Below are positions 18,857-27,862 of a stretch of 64,000 bases of DNA, in pieces. Under the pieces are notes generated by a model. It saw only the letters and a program-made list of their open reading frames with translations. It did not search any database and had not been told where the DNA came from. Made by a program: the position numbers and the translations under genes. Location: the NCBI GenBank assembly GCA_949288725.1, contig CASELF010000063.1, positions 45,598 to 109,597 of the forward strand. Reading direction: 5' to 3'. Position 1 is the stretch's first letter. Each line of letters begins with the position of its first letter. Source of the stretch: an uncultured bacterium. Its GTDB lineage: Bacteria; Cyanobacteriota; Vampirovibrionia; Gastranaerophilales; Gastranaerophilaceae.

Positions 18857-20050
18857 ATGAAAAAGGTTTTAGTTTCATTTTTATCAATTTTGTTTGGATT
18901 TTTTATTTGCAATATTGCTTTTGCAGATAGTATTGGAGCCGGAAATTTATCTGCGGACAATAATGTTTCTCAAGTTGAGGCTGGAACTTCTATAAAAATT
19001 TTTGATAAAATGTTTACTGTAGCCGTTATTGAAGATAATGTTCCGTTGCAGTCTTTTCCATATAATGATGGGCTTACTGTGCTTCAATATTATGATAAGG
19101 GTATAACTTTGAATGTTGTTGGTGAATATAACGGTTTTTATAAGGTAATGCTTGCAAGAGATGATTTTGCTTGGATTGACAAGTCTTTGGTTACCAAGAT
19201 TGAGGGGTATGATAATACTCCTGCAAGTATCGAAAATTTCGTATATGAAGAATTGCCAAATGAACGTGTTTATAAAATTAAATTAAATAAAAAAGTACCT
19301 TATGTTTTAACTGAAACTATTTACTATAAAACTAAGCAGTATAAATCTTTTGTAAAATATTCAGATGGACTGGATTTGATTGTGTATAATGTTAAGAATT
19401 ACCCTGAAAATAAATATGAATTTCATATTAATAACTTGGGGACAAAGGATTTTGGATACAAAATTTATTACAAAAATAATAATGAGTTGGTTATTAGTGT
19501 AAAGAATTTTCCTATCATAAATTCTCAAAAACCGTTAGAGGGTATAAAGGTTGTTATTGCTAAGGAGGATATAAAATATCCTTTTAAAAAGTGTCCTTGT
19601 TTAACCAATGTTGAAGATGATGTTACATCAAAAATACTTCAAAATCTCAAGGAACTTTTAGAAAAATCCGGTGCAGAGGTTTTGTTATCAGAAGATAATA
19701 ATATTGCAGATGATACGGATATATTTATTTCACTTCATAATGAATTAAGACCAGTTGCCTTAAATGCGATTGACCCTGTTGGGGTAAATGTTTTTTATTA
19801 CTGCCCTCAATCTTCTTCATTAGCGTCTAAAATTGAGGATTCGTTATCTTATCAGACAGGGTTGAAATCTCGTGGTGTTGAGGAAAAAAATACTAAGTCA
19901 ATACGAAACACTGCATTTCCTGCAGTTTATATTGAGTTGTCTTATTTGATAAATTCTTCAGAACATTTCAAAATGGAGCAGGAGGATTTTCCACAAACTG
20001 TTGCTAAAGCAATATTAAAAGGTATAGTGAGATATATTAATGATAAATAA
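18857..20050 (+). CDS. Amidase_3-like protein with SH3-like domain, first zinc ligand lost
   Basis: 397 residues: signal peptide (hydrophobic residues 5-22), an SH3-like segment (about 55-115), a beta region, and a C-terminal part with the outline of an N-acetylmuramoyl-L-alanine amidase. The usual VIDPGHGG is replaced by VVIAKEDIKYP, so the first zinc-binding His is absent. The positions corresponding to the other ligands and catalytic Glu remain (Glu253 in NVEDD, His294 in ISLHNE, Glu360 in AVYIELSYL). It may be inactive and regulatory, or use another metal geometry. The ATG follows an AT-rich TATAGT box closely and has no Shine-Dalgarno, so the mRNA may be nearly leaderless. It overlaps the DUF3326 gene by 11 bp. 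Confidence 0.75.
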   Translation: MKKVLVSFLSILFGFFICNIAFADSIGAGNLSADNNVSQVEAGTSIKIFDKMFTVAVIEDNVPLQSFPYNDGLTVLQYYDKGITLNVVGEYNGFYKVMLARDDFAWIDKSLVTKIEGYDNTPASIENFVYEELPNERVYKIKLNKKVPYVLTETIYYKTKQYKSFVKYSDGLDLIVYNVKNYPENKYEFHINNLGTKDFGYKIYYKNNNELVISVKNFPIINSQKPLEGIKVVIAKEDIKYPFKKCPCLTNVEDDVTSKILQNLKELLEKSGAEVLLSEDNNIADDTDIFISLHNELRPVALNAIDPVGVNVFYYCPQSSSLASKIEDSLSYQTGLKSRGVEEKNTKSIRNTAFPAVYIELSYLINSSEHFKMEQEDFPQTVAKAILKGIVRYINDK

Positions 20051-21026
20051 TAATTTAAAAACTGGTGCATTTATTGTGCCTACAGGAATTGGTGCATCTA
20101 TTGGCGGATTTGCGGGTGATGCCGGTGCTTATGCCAGAAAATTTGCTAAATATACTAATCTGATTGTTAATCCAAATGTTGTCAATGCAGGTGGTTTTTC
20201 TGCAATTACTGATTCTATGTTGTATGTGGAGGGTTATTCTTTGGATTTGTTTTTTAAAGGTGAAATAAATTTGGTGCCTTCTGAAAATAACAAAATCGGA
20301 ATAATTTATGATAAAGCAATTCCTCAAGATGTTTTAAATGTTCATATAAATACTCAAAATGCTGTCAAAGTTGTTTATGGAATTGATATAGAAGGATATG
20401 AGATTACGGAAGAAGATGTCGGCGTTGAGTTTTATGTAGATAATAGCGGTATTTCAGTAGGTAATGTTAAAAATATTAAAACCATCGGAAAATCTTGTGA
20501 AAAATTATTAGCAAAAGGGTGTAATGCAATTGCAATAGTTTGCCTTTTTGATGATGCTGAAGAAGATAACCCTGAATATGCAAATGGGCAAGGTGTCGAT
20601 CCTGTAGGTGGTGTGGAGGCTATATTATCGCATTACATATCAAAGTATTACAATGTGCCTTGTGCTCATTCTCCGGCGTTTAAAACTTTTCAAATTGATT
20701 CAGATTTAATAAATCCAAAATCAGCTTCAGAATATATTACTCCGACATTTTTGCCTTGTATTTTATTGGGGTTGGCGCAAGCTCCTAAATTATCCAAAGA
20801 TTTAAGTATTGGCATCAACGTAAAAGATGTTGATTTCCTTGTTATGCCGCATAATTCTTTAGGGGCTATACCTGTTTTTGAGTGTGTCAAAAGAAATATT
20901 CCTGTGTATGCAATACTTGAAAATTCAACTGTACTTGATGTTAATGCACAAAGTTTAGGTTTACAAGAACAAATTATTGAAGTTTCAACCTACGAGGACT
21001 GTCTTAGAAGAATTATTGAAGGTTAA
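20040..21026 (+). CDS. DUF3326 domain-containing protein
   Basis: 328 residues covering the whole DUF3326 family length. Conserved features: an N-terminal VPTGIGASIGGFAGDAG, then NPNVVNAGGFS and, near residue 183, GQGVDPVGGVEA with AHSPAF after it. The family is found mainly in Cyanobacteria and plant plastids; its biochemical function is unknown. No signal peptide. The start overlaps the amidase-like gene by 11 bp, so the two are co-translated. The 3' end overlaps the convergent murI by 42 bp. A useful marker for cyanobacterial-phylum ancestry. Confidence 0.88.
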   Translation: MINNNLKTGAFIVPTGIGASIGGFAGDAGAYARKFAKYTNLIVNPNVVNAGGFSAITDSMLYVEGYSLDLFFKGEINLVPSENNKIGIIYDKAIPQDVLNVHINTQNAVKVVYGIDIEGYEITEEDVGVEFYVDNSGISVGNVKNIKTIGKSCEKLLAKGCNAIAIVCLFDDAEEDNPEYANGQGVDPVGGVEAILSHYISKYYNVPCAHSPAFKTFQIDSDLINPKSASEYITPTFLPCILLGLAQAPKLSKDLSIGINVKDVDFLVMPHNSLGAIPVFECVKRNIPVYAILENSTVLDVNAQSLGLQEQIIEVSTYEDCLRRIIEG

Positions 21027-21827
21027 CAATTGAGGTTCTTTGTTGAGTTTGTAGAATAACTCTGCTGAAGTCCTAAATAATGATGGGTTTGCACTTACAT
21101 AAAACTCACCGATACCTTCTGTCGTAGAATTGTTAATAAGTCTTTTATCAGTTAAATCCTTCTTTATAAATTCTGCAAAATCAACAGCAGGATCTATAAA
21201 CATTTCTTTTGGTGCAAATTTTGTCAAAACACCCAGCAAAAATGGATAATGCGTGCAACCTAAAACTATTTTTTCCGGATTGTTTTTCATCATAGTTTTT
21301 AAGTCATTCTCAACAATTTTAATGCTTTTTTCATCATTAATTAGTGAGTTCTCAACAATATGAACCCAATCCGGGCAGTATTGTCCAAAAACTTCCATAT
21401 TTTTGTTATATTTTGCAATTTCTCTTGGATAGGATTGTGATTTTATGGTTCCGTGAGTTGCAAATACTCCAAGACGTTTTATTGGAAGTTGAGATAATAT
21501 AATTGCTGCCGATTGTACAATCGGATATATTTCAAAATTATATTTATTTTTAATATCATCATATATGGTTGAGGATGTTGTGTTGCAAGCCATAACAACA
21601 GCCTTGCAGCCTTTTTTCTCAAAAAAGTTGAATATCTCATCTGTATATTCCAGTAACTGCTCTTTTGTTTTATCACCATAAGGCGTGTGAATTGTATCTC
21701 CATAATATATAAAATCTTCGCAAGGAAGGATTTTCCTCACCTTTTCCAAGACAGTCAACCCGCCTACTCCGGAATCAACAAATCCTATAGGGGCATTGTT
21801 ATTTTGTTTGTTATTTGAGATACTCAT
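20985..21827 (-). CDS. murI: Glutamate racemase
   Basis: Supplies D-glutamate for peptidoglycan. 280 residues. IGFVDSGVGGLTVLEKV at the N terminus; the catalytic cysteine pair is Cys81 (MACNTTSS) and Cys191 (LGCTHYPFL). The ATG overlaps the end of the upstream amidase gene by 17 bp, so the amidase and racemase form one wall-metabolism unit. Its 3' end runs 42 bp into the convergent DUF3326 gene. Confidence 0.96.
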   Translation of the reverse strand: MSISNNKQNNNAPIGFVDSGVGGLTVLEKVRKILPCEDFIYYGDTIHTPYGDKTKEQLLEYTDEIFNFFEKKGCKAVVMACNTTSSTIYDDIKNKYNFEIYPIVQSAAIILSQLPIKRLGVFATHGTIKSQSYPREIAKYNKNMEVFGQYCPDWVHIVENSLINDEKSIKIVENDLKTMMKNNPEKIVLGCTHYPFLLGVLTKFAPKEMFIDPAVDFAEFIKKDLTDKRLINNSTTEGIGEFYVSANPSLFRTSAELFYKLNKEPQLLTFNNSSKTVLVG

Positions 21828-23673
21828 ATATACCCTCGGCTATTGCTTTTGCAGTTGCTTGTTTTCTGCTTTCTGTTACCAGTTGTCCTCTTTCTGCAGT
21901 GTTAGAAATAAATCCTATTTCAACAAGTACAGCTGGTGCTGTTGTATGATTTATAACATAAAACTTAGATTTAAACAATCCTCGATCTTTTGCTTTTATG
22001 TGATTTAGCAGTGAGGCGTGTACTGTTTTGGCAAGCGTTAGACTATTATCTTTATAATAGTGTGTTTCCAGACCGTTTGGAGAATCTGAATTGCTTGAGT
22101 TTACGTGAATACTTACAAATACATCAGGGTTTACATTTTCACTAATGTCAACTCTTTCTTGCAGTGAAACTGTTGCATCTGTATCTCTTGTCATATAAAC
22201 ATCAACGCCTTTACTTGTAAGAATTTTTGCAACACGTTTTGATACATCTAATGTTATATTTTTTTCATAGATTCCATTTCGTATTGCACCACAATCGCTT
22301 CCGCCATGTCCTGGATCTATCACTACAACTTTTTCTCCAGGTTTTTTGGCAGTTATTACTACTGGAGGAACTGATATTTGTGGAGGCTCTTCTTTTTTAT
22401 TATTAGGTAATTGTACAACTTTTGATTTTATTTTTAGGCGAAGAGTTTTTCCGTCATTGCCTGTGTGGATATCTGATATATCTCCTTGGTAAAGCGGTAT
22501 TGACAATTTTAATCCTTTTCCCGGAAGTTGTGTCATTTCCGCGCCTTCAAATAGCAAAGATGATTTTAGATTTATGTCGTTAACTTTATCCACGTTAAAC
22601 AGGTAAAATTCTATTTTGTCTGTTAATCGGTCTATTCCATATATTACTGGTTTGGAGAAAACAAGTTTTACACAATGTGTGGTGGCATCAATTATATCGT
22701 CGGTGACAGAATTGAATGTCGCATTTTGATTTGAAAATAAAGGCTTTTTACCTGTTACGTTATCTACAAATTCAAAATTCTGGCCGTCAGAAGATACTAC
22801 AGGCATATATTTATCTGCATATTTGCTTGTTATTACTATTCTTGCTGTAGTACTTTCAAATTGGCCGATTTTTACGGTTTCTGTTTGTGTAATATATAAT
22901 TCTCTATTTCTTATTGCAGGGTTTACTATAGTATTTGGAATATCATATACTGCTCTTGTCGGATTTGACAGTATAAATGGCTTGGTGAGTGTTAATGCGC
23001 CTATGCCGTTTACTTGAACTACTCCATTTTTTACATCTATGTTATCTATATAATATTTTGATGCCAGTAGTAATTCTTTTTTGGTAAGTACATAATTTTT
23101 GTCTTCTGTAGTTGCTCCAAGTTGAAATGCTGCATTAATTTGACTTACGATGTCATCTCTTGCTATTTGAAGCGGAATTTGAATTCCTACTGGAGTATAA
23201 AATTTGCTTATTGAAGATTGAGCATCTGTATATATTTGTTGAAAATAATAGTTTTGAACTTGCGCTGTTGCAAAACGAACAAAAAGAGTGTTTCCTAATA
23301 TTTTTAATTGTATGTTTTTAGGATTATAGTTATCTTTATACGAAATTGTTACTCTGACTATATCAGGAGATTCTGATTGCTGCTTTACAACAATTTCTTT
23401 TATATCTGATGATGATATTACTAAATCTTGTACTGATGTTTTTAACATTGCCGAATCTATATCAAAATACGCTTTATGTGCGTCTTGATCTATAGTTAAT
23501 TTTGGTGTTGTTTGAAATGTAATGTCATCACTTGATTTTGTATTTATTGTTAAAAATGATGCGGAATTATCATAAACAACTGATGTTATATCAATGTTTG
23601 CTGCTAATACTTTCCCTGCAAAGCAGAGGATAAATGCTATAATACATATAAAGTTAAGAAAAAATTTTTTCAT
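21811..23673 (-). CDS. N-acetylmuramoyl-L-alanine amidase with AMIN-like N-terminal region
   Basis: Cuts the amide bond between MurNAc and the stem peptide. 620 residues: signal peptide (1-24), beta-rich AMIN-like segments (one about residues 25-135, a second about 240-420), then Amidase_3. The zinc ligands are His456 (VIDPGHGGSD), Glu470 (IYEKN) and His523 (SIHVN), and the catalytic Glu585 is in VLVEIGFIS. AmiC-type enzymes with AMIN domains act at the septum and outer-membrane interface in Cyanobacteria and Proteobacteria. First gene before murI, overlapping it by 17 bp. Confidence 0.93.
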   Translation of the reverse strand: MKKFFLNFICIIAFILCFAGKVLAANIDITSVVYDNSASFLTINTKSSDDITFQTTPKLTIDQDAHKAYFDIDSAMLKTSVQDLVISSSDIKEIVVKQQSESPDIVRVTISYKDNYNPKNIQLKILGNTLFVRFATAQVQNYYFQQIYTDAQSSISKFYTPVGIQIPLQIARDDIVSQINAAFQLGATTEDKNYVLTKKELLLASKYYIDNIDVKNGVVQVNGIGALTLTKPFILSNPTRAVYDIPNTIVNPAIRNRELYITQTETVKIGQFESTTARIVITSKYADKYMPVVSSDGQNFEFVDNVTGKKPLFSNQNATFNSVTDDIIDATTHCVKLVFSKPVIYGIDRLTDKIEFYLFNVDKVNDINLKSSLLFEGAEMTQLPGKGLKLSIPLYQGDISDIHTGNDGKTLRLKIKSKVVQLPNNKKEEPPQISVPPVVITAKKPGEKVVVIDPGHGGSDCGAIRNGIYEKNITLDVSKRVAKILTSKGVDVYMTRDTDATVSLQERVDISENVNPDVFVSIHVNSSNSDSPNGLETHYYKDNSLTLAKTVHASLLNHIKAKDRGLFKSKFYVINHTTAPAVLVEIGFISNTAERGQLVTESRKQATAKAIAEGIYEYLK

Positions 23674-23800
23674 AAATAATATACCCTATGTAAATTATAT
23701 AACGCTTTTTGATAAAATCAAAAATGTTAAATATATTTAAAGATAAAAATTTACTTGAAATAATTTTATGTTTTGCATAAAATTGTCTTGTGCAAATTAT

Positions 23801-23874
<74 letters not shown>

Positions 23875-23879
23875 ATTAA

Positions 23880-23907
23880 AAAGACATCTTACAAAGGTGT
23901 CTTTTTT
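23880..23907 (+). terminator. Intrinsic terminator after tRNA-Arg
   Basis: AAGACATCTT-ACAA-AGGTGTCTT hairpin (with G-U pairs) followed by a T-run. Confidence 0.85.
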
Positions 23908-23911
23908 ATTA

Positions 23912-23938
23912 GCAACAAATATTTTTAGGTGTTTTATA
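23912..23938 (+). promoter_or_regulatory. Weak relative of the shared promoter-like motif
   Basis: GCAACA (23912-23917), 15 nt, TTTATA (23933-23938), continuing ATATCTG-like as in the copy at 49074. It lies 37 bp before the kinase-like gene. Spacing is 2 nt shorter than in the strong copies, so membership is tentative. Confidence 0.3.
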
Positions 23939-23975
23939 TCTGTATATAGGGATAAATTTGAAGGGTATATAATAT

Positions 23976-24998
23976 ATGCAAATTCAAAAAATAACTATAA
24001 CAGATAATTTTTGTCCGAGCGTTGCTAATAAGAAAATAAATTATCAAAGCAATTTTCCTTGTTTTAATTTAAAATTTCATAACGTATTGGCTGTAGATAC
24101 GGTTTCTTTTTCCGGAAGATCTATTAATCCCTTATGGGATGATTTTATGAAACAATTTAAAACAAAATACAAAAATGCCAAAATAGAAGATGTCGTAAAT
24201 TTAATGATATCAAAAGATAATAATAAATTAGGAGAAGGACAAAAAAAGAAAGTTTATAGTATTGATGGGATAAATGATTATGTTGTCGCATTATTAAAAA
24301 ATAAAGAGGTTAAGCAAGGTGCTCCTTTTATTGCATACAAAGACCCTTTTCCGGGGTATAATTTTTCGCAACCAATAGGGGGAAATAATAATCATTTTAT
24401 TATAATGAAGAAAATTCCGGGTGTTACATTTGGGCTAAAAGATTGGTCATCAAAATTTACTGCTTGTGCACTGAGTGGCGAAAAAATAACATTAAAGGAT
24501 GCCAAGTCTTTTTTATCACAACTTGAAATGGTTGAAAAACTTCCTATTAGTTCTTATATTGACCTTGCTAAGCAAGTTAAATTTCTAAATGATAAGAAAT
24601 TAAAAATAGATATGTTTAATCCAAATAACGTACTTATCGATTTTAAGACTAATAAAATCACATATTTTGATTTGTTTGATGTTGAACCGTCAAAATTCTA
24701 TGTAATTAAACCGGAAATTAATTGTATTCAAGATATGGTAAGTGTTTTGACAGATTCATTGTTGCAGTTCCAGTATTTAAATGTGCTGCCTAAGGAAGAT
24801 AGTACAAAACTTAAATCTATAACAAAATCAATTGCAAAGAAATGTGAGATTGCGGGTAAAAAAGTTGGTCTGTGCGATGACAAATCTATTACATATAAGA
24901 CATTTCGTTTAGTTCAAGATTCATTGACAAAACGATGTGGCTCCAGCCCTGATTATGTTGGAATGTATCAAAAATACATTGATGCTTATTCAAAATAA
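23976..24998 (+). CDS. Putative kinase-fold protein with lineage-specific N terminus, 340 aa
   Basis: No family recognised with certainty. The layout suggests a divergent protein-kinase fold: a glycine loop-like KLGEGQKKKVYSI at residues 84-96, a hinge-like IIMKKIPGVTFG near 142-153, a catalytic-loop-like KIDMFNPNNVLIDF at 210-223 (Asp212, Asn218) and a DFG-like YFDLFD at 230-235 (Asp232). The first 50 residues are polar and carry VSFSG at 43-47, a short motif of the kind seen in other unknown proteins of this lineage. No signal peptide or membrane helix. Secreted bacterial effector kinases have comparably reduced cores, but that link is only a suggestion. It stands alone between tRNA-Arg and a terminator. 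Confidence 0.6.
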   Translation: MQIQKITITDNFCPSVANKKINYQSNFPCFNLKFHNVLAVDTVSFSGRSINPLWDDFMKQFKTKYKNAKIEDVVNLMISKDNNKLGEGQKKKVYSIDGINDYVVALLKNKEVKQGAPFIAYKDPFPGYNFSQPIGGNNNHFIIMKKIPGVTFGLKDWSSKFTACALSGEKITLKDAKSFLSQLEMVEKLPISSYIDLAKQVKFLNDKKLKIDMFNPNNVLIDFKTNKITYFDLFDVEPSKFYVIKPEINCIQDMVSVLTDSLLQFQYLNVLPKEDSTKLKSITKSIAKKCEIAGKKVGLCDDKSITYKTFRLVQDSLTKRCGSSPDYVGMYQKYIDAYSK

Positions 24999-25043
24999 TT
25001 ATAAATTAAATATTATTTATTTCTCAAAAACTTTTTATAAAAA

Positions 25044-25077
25044 ATACGGACAATTGTTATTTGTCCGTATTCTTTTA
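25044..25077. terminator. Bidirectional intrinsic terminator
   Basis: A 10-bp perfect stem ATACGGACAA/TTGTCCGTAT with a 7-nt loop, a T-rich tail on the right and an A-run on the left. It sits between the convergent kinase-like and GT5-like genes. Confidence 0.9.
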
Positions 25078-25096
25078 TTTGTTTTAGTTTAAATTA

Positions 25097-27718
25097 TTAT
25101 ACAGCTTTGTCAAGTTTTCTTTCTTTTGAGTGATGTGCATTTCTATATAGCATGTAAGCACCTGATAGAACTGCAACACCTCCGATAATTCCGTAAATAA
25201 GTTTCATTGGACGAGATTTTGCTGTTGTTTGCAAAATTTCTTCAGCGCATTCTCTATATTCACCAAATTTACCGGTTACACGTCTTAACATACCCATATA
25301 TCTGTCTGTAATTGGTTTGTTATATTCAAATATATCTTCCATATAACGCATATTAGCACTTTTGCCAAGGTTATATTCATTATTGTTATGCCAATCAACA
25401 AGTTCTTCTATGTTTTTCTTTGACATTGCAACATAACCTTCATGATCATTTGTATATTGATCAATGAATTTTTTGAAGATATTTGCAACCTGTGGTTTTT
25501 GTCTATTCACTCTTGCTTGGTCGATTTCTTTTTCTGTGTTTGAATAACTCAAGCCATAGCGTTCAGGTGGTCCTTCTACTACTTCATCTGTTAGAAATCC
25601 GTTTTTAGCATTTGTATAATCTACAGGGCCTCCTGTTGCGGTTGTTCCATAAGGTGTTCCTGCAATTTTTGATTCTAGTGGTGTTACACCGCACATTTCT
25701 CTACGAGATGTGAATAAACAGTAATGTACGCATCCTACAAATCTGTTTGGAGTGAATCCTTCTATATTCATATAATTATGTTTATAGATTCCGCCGTCAA
25801 GTTCCCAAATCTCTTTGGCATCTCTTTGCATTGCTTTGTAATCTTCTGCATTTTTGTCCCAAGGGCCTGCACCTGTGATAAGTTTTACGTGTTTTTTCAC
25901 GTCAGTTGGAATATTTTTATCTTTTAAAAATTCTAAAAATCCGCCTGTAGTTATTGGGAAACCTTTTTGTTCATCTGGTCTACCATAACCAAATACCAAA
26001 ATATCACCGTCTTGAACTTGTGATATATAGCCCCAAACATTGTGACCTTCTGCAATTTGTGTTTCATTGAAGAATAGTTTATTTAAAGCATCTTGTCCTT
26101 TTTTCCCTGCTTCTTCTATTGCGCCAGATAACCATCTTGCGTTCTTTTCTTTTGCGGCTATTACTTCATTTATGTCGGTTGTTATATTTTGATTTTTTGC
26201 CTTAAGTTTCGGATCTTTTTCAATTTTTTCCATAAAGGCTTCTAATTCATCTTCCTTTACGTAAGTGAATGGTGTGTAACCTTTTTTCATTTCAGGTGTA
26301 GATAAGCCGTTTTCGCCTCTTCCAAAATTTGCATTTGGATCGCCCAAACTCAAGTTGGCAGGTGTTGCACCATTTAGAACTGATTTTGTAGTTATAGATG
26401 CATAATCATCTGTTAAGAATTTAGCAGCATCAGGTGTTCCACGACTTTTCATTTCTTTATCAAACTGATAAGATACAGTTCCTGTTGAAATATTATTTGG
26501 GTTTACACCTGCTGATGATATACCTACCTTTAGAATATTATATGTGCCTGCACCGTCTCTGAAATTGCTTAAATATGGCGCTAAAACTGACCATGCTATT
26601 TGCTGTTCTCTTGGAGAAAGCGCTTGTGAATTATTTATACCAAATTGTTTTGCTTTTGTTAAAATATCAAAATCAGGAAGTTCTTTTATTTTGGCAGCAT
26701 CAGAGGCATCACCTACTACTGCTATCATTTTGAACGGATCATCTGTCAGACCTTGATAATTACGTCCTGTATTGTGTGCAACAATATGTACTTTTAGCCC
26801 GTTTGCATCTGTGTCGCCTGATGCTGACATATTTGCAATATGGTTTCCGTATGTATGGCTTACCCTATCATGTGCTATTACGTTTGCTGGATTAAAATAT
26901 CCAAATTCTTCTGTGTTCATCCTTTTATGAATTATTTGTGTTAATGCTCTCATTTCATCAGAATTTATAATTTCCGCTTCAAATGGAGCATTTCCAAAAG
27001 CATCATAAGTATATGGTTTTGAAGCCTTTGCCAAATCCGGAGTATATACAAAATAGTTTGGAGTATCTTTTAATTTGTTATAATCAGGATTTTGTTTTGA
27101 AATTTGTAATAGAGCATAAGGTATTGTTTCAAGTTCACCTAGTGCTTGGGTTGATGGACGGCTTACTGTACCTGTAATCTTTGGTGCATCAAGCAAACAA
27201 TATTTAGATTTTGCATCAGGACCTGTCCCTATAGGCTTACTTTGAATTACATATCTTACTTCTGATAGTTTTAAGTTGAATTTCTTTGCTACATCTTCTA
27301 ATGTTTCACCAACATTAGCACTGTAAAAATTCTTTGCTGGTATAAAATCCGGCATTTTTTTCATATCTGCCGGGTAATCTTTTTCTGGCAATAGCACAAA
27401 TTTATATCCGCCTTTTGGATTGTTATGTTCCCAAAATGGCATGAAACTTCTTGCATCAACGCCTTCGTGCTCTATTAAACTTGCCGGAAATTCATAACCT
27501 ACTACGCCTTCCCCGCCTGCAAATGCTTCAGGTAATCCTAACCCTTTGTTTTCAGGTGTTAATGAGGCTAATTGGTTTAAATTTTTTACTCCACCCTCAA
27601 AAGTTATTAATCTAAGTTTTGGGGCTGCTGCAGAACGACTAATTAAATCTTTTCTACTTGTACGGTTTTGAACCGTATTACGCTGGCTGTGATATCCCAT
27701 TACTGAATCAACACGCAT
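25097..27718 (-). CDS. Glycogen-synthase-like (GT5-type) protein with LysM-like segment and C-terminal membrane anchor
   Basis: 873 residues. After a polar leader with LITFEGGVKN (residues 37-46), the segment AGGEGVVGYEFPASLIEHEG resembles the GT5 start motif (GGLGDVVGALP in classical starch/glycogen synthases). A LysM-like YSANVGETLEDVAKKFNL lies near residue 135. Further GT5-like marks are IVAHNTGRNYQG and, in the C-terminal half, SRREMCGVTPLESKIAGTPY followed by ATGGPVDY. Residues about 843-862 form a membrane helix followed by a short basic tail. Long insertions make it much larger than the 480-residue family norm. The key basic residue of the GT5 Lys-x-Gly-Gly motif is not conserved, so activity is uncertain. 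Confidence 0.7.
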   Translation of the reverse strand: MRVDSVMGYHSQRNTVQNRTSRKDLISRSAAAPKLRLITFEGGVKNLNQLASLTPENKGLGLPEAFAGGEGVVGYEFPASLIEHEGVDARSFMPFWEHNNPKGGYKFVLLPEKDYPADMKKMPDFIPAKNFYSANVGETLEDVAKKFNLKLSEVRYVIQSKPIGTGPDAKSKYCLLDAPKITGTVSRPSTQALGELETIPYALLQISKQNPDYNKLKDTPNYFVYTPDLAKASKPYTYDAFGNAPFEAEIINSDEMRALTQIIHKRMNTEEFGYFNPANVIAHDRVSHTYGNHIANMSASGDTDANGLKVHIVAHNTGRNYQGLTDDPFKMIAVVGDASDAAKIKELPDFDILTKAKQFGINNSQALSPREQQIAWSVLAPYLSNFRDGAGTYNILKVGISSAGVNPNNISTGTVSYQFDKEMKSRGTPDAAKFLTDDYASITTKSVLNGATPANLSLGDPNANFGRGENGLSTPEMKKGYTPFTYVKEDELEAFMEKIEKDPKLKAKNQNITTDINEVIAAKEKNARWLSGAIEEAGKKGQDALNKLFFNETQIAEGHNVWGYISQVQDGDILVFGYGRPDEQKGFPITTGGFLEFLKDKNIPTDVKKHVKLITGAGPWDKNAEDYKAMQRDAKEIWELDGGIYKHNYMNIEGFTPNRFVGCVHYCLFTSRREMCGVTPLESKIAGTPYGTTATGGPVDYTNAKNGFLTDEVVEGPPERYGLSYSNTEKEIDQARVNRQKPQVANIFKKFIDQYTNDHEGYVAMSKKNIEELVDWHNNNEYNLGKSANMRYMEDIFEYNKPITDRYMGMLRRVTGKFGEYRECAEEILQTTAKSRPMKLIYGIIGGVAVLSGAYMLYRNAHHSKERKLDKAV

Positions 27719-27815
27719 TACTGACCACCTATCTCTTTCGATATATATCCTATTTACACTATGATATTAAAACCCGTAAAAAATATTTTAAACACTTTTT
27801 GCAGAAAATATTAAG

Positions 27816-27857
27816 AAAACGTTACATAGTTAAATAAAATTAACTATGTAACGTTTT
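27816..27857 (-). terminator. Long stem terminator after clpC
   Basis: A 17-bp stem AAAACGTTACATAGTTA and its complement with an 8-nt loop. It lies 6 bp beyond the clpC stop and is followed on the minus strand by TTTTC, with the T-run partly inside the stem. Confidence 0.8.
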
Positions 27858-27862
27858 TATTT

